DNA of 64,000 bases from contig NZ_CP115465.1 of the NCBI RefSeq assembly GCF_027912535.1, positions 1,654,001 to 1,718,000 of the forward strand, read 5' to 3'. This DNA is from Brevundimonas sp. NIBR11. Its GTDB lineage: Bacteria; Pseudomonadota; Alphaproteobacteria; Caulobacterales; Caulobacteraceae. Under the pieces are notes generated by a model. That model was not told the origin of the DNA. It ran no database searches and worked only from the letters and a program-made list of their open reading frames with translations. A program made the translations under genes and the position numbers. Of the stretch, positions 63,740 to 64,000 are shown one piece after another (positions within the stretch are counted from its first letter, which is position 1; every line of letters begins with the position of its first letter).

Positions 63740-64000
63740 GCCTGAGCCTTGCAGCCCTCCGCGAGCTTGTGGACCTCGGCCTGACGGCCGAGCAGATCCT
63801 CCGCGTGGCCGAAGCCCAAGGCGAGCCAGCCGCTGCTGTCGCCCAGGTTCGCCAACGGTCGAAGGGTGCCGAGAGGCAGGCCCGTTACGAGGAGCGTCAG
63901 CGTCAGAAAGCGTCAGCGAGCGTCAGTTCTGACGTCAGTTCTGACGCGTCAGGCGAACCGGCCTCCCCCTCCCTCTCCCCTTCCCCCCAGACCCCCCAAC
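63736..64000 (+). CDS. Probable phage replication initiator, N-terminal part (cut by window end)
   Basis: About 88 residues: ALRELVDLGLTAEQILRVAEAQGEP, then KGAERQARYEERQRQK, a serine-rich linker and a Pro/Ser tail. The layout (short helical start, basic stretch, low-complexity linker) is that of replisome organizers with the domain further on, as expected next to dnaB. The linker is encoded by iteron-like DNA. The family cannot be proven from this part. Confidence 0.6.
   Translation, partial: MSLSLAALRELVDLGLTAEQILRVAEAQGEPAAAVAQVRQRSKGAERQARYEERQRQKASASVSSDVSSDASGEPASPSLSPSPQTPQ
63894..63952. repeat. Iteron-like CGTCAG repeats, candidate replication origin
   Basis: CGTCAG on the plus strand at 63895, 63901, 63911, 63921, 63933 and 63947, and its complement CTGACG at 63929 and 63941. 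Three copies are exactly 10 bp apart. CTGACGTCAG (63929-63938) and CTGACGCGTCAG (63941-63952) are perfect palindromes. A pyrimidine-rich strand follows. Lambda carries its origin in the same place, within gene O. Confidence 0.5.

Larger units (their letters stand above)
47048..64000. mobile_element. Prophage, early half (right end outside window)
   Basis: From the tRNA-Ser 3' end onward all genes are of phage type and arranged as in lambdoid phages: a leftward early operon with recombination functions and an excisionase-like gene next to the candidate att site, an immunity region with divergent repressor and Cro, and rightward replication genes. Structural genes, lysis genes and the integrase are not in the window. 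Overlapping ATGA/TGATG junctions are frequent. The left border is inferred from the tRNA; a duplicated att core cannot be checked because the right end is missing. Confidence 0.88.

Overview
The window is GC-rich alphaproteobacterial DNA, almost certainly Caulobacterales and probably Brevundimonas. The grounds are: the codon and base composition; a complete nuo (complex I) operon with small accessory genes between the subunits and birA, coaX and rnj behind it; a cicA-like HAD phosphatase between clpX and clpP; a KGG stress protein; and a phage-borne homologue of GcrA, the alphaproteobacterial cell-cycle regulator. No database search was run, so the genus is an inference.

Left part (1-24 kb, all leftward): one compact, translationally coupled gene train reads, in transcription order, nuoA-B-C-D, two small membrane-protein genes, nuoE, a small membrane-protein gene, nuoF, a lipoprotein, nuoG, nuoH, a small lipoprotein, nuoI-J-K-L-M-N, birA, coaX, rnj, a DUF3088 gene, a membrane-anchored unknown, methylmalonyl-CoA epimerase, DUF1467, proS and the start of lolC/E. 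A good -35/-10 pair lies upstream of nuoA, next to a divergent tRNA-Asp.

Middle part (24-47 kb): a GT4 glycosyltransferase; an SPFH/band-7 gene with a ribbon-helix-helix partner; a large autotransporter; tRNA-Val; the proteostasis cluster tig / clpP / cicA / clpX / lon with unknown genes interspersed; a glyoxalase-II-like hydrolase; small stress proteins; an unusual single-ORF EgtB-EgtD fusion for ergothioneine synthesis; an acyl-CoA dehydrogenase; an SCP2 protein; and tRNA-Ser(GCT).

Right part (47 kb to the end): the early half of a lambdoid-style prophage that begins next to tRNA-Ser and runs off the window. A leftward operon (PL) carries a PD-(D/E)XK exonuclease and RecT, an HNH protein, C5-cytosine and N6-adenine methyltransferases, two Lar-type anti-restriction zinc ribbons, a nuclease and an excisionase-like protein. 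The immunity region has a double-HTH repressor, a Cro-like protein and five copies of one palindromic operator (two at PL, three at PR/PRM). Rightward genes encode a CII-like protein, a GapR/RMF-like protein, a RuvC-like resolvase, a GcrA homologue, DnaB and the start of a probable replication initiator with iteron-like repeats. A lipoprotein and two small proteins sit behind the repressor, as in lysogenic-conversion operons. No integrase is visible.

Most interesting items: the five-operator immunity switch; the phage GcrA together with clustered GANTC sites before two phage genes; the cytosine methyltransferase gene that seems to encode a second family-like protein in another frame; the EgtB-EgtD fusion; and the candidate origin at the right edge.
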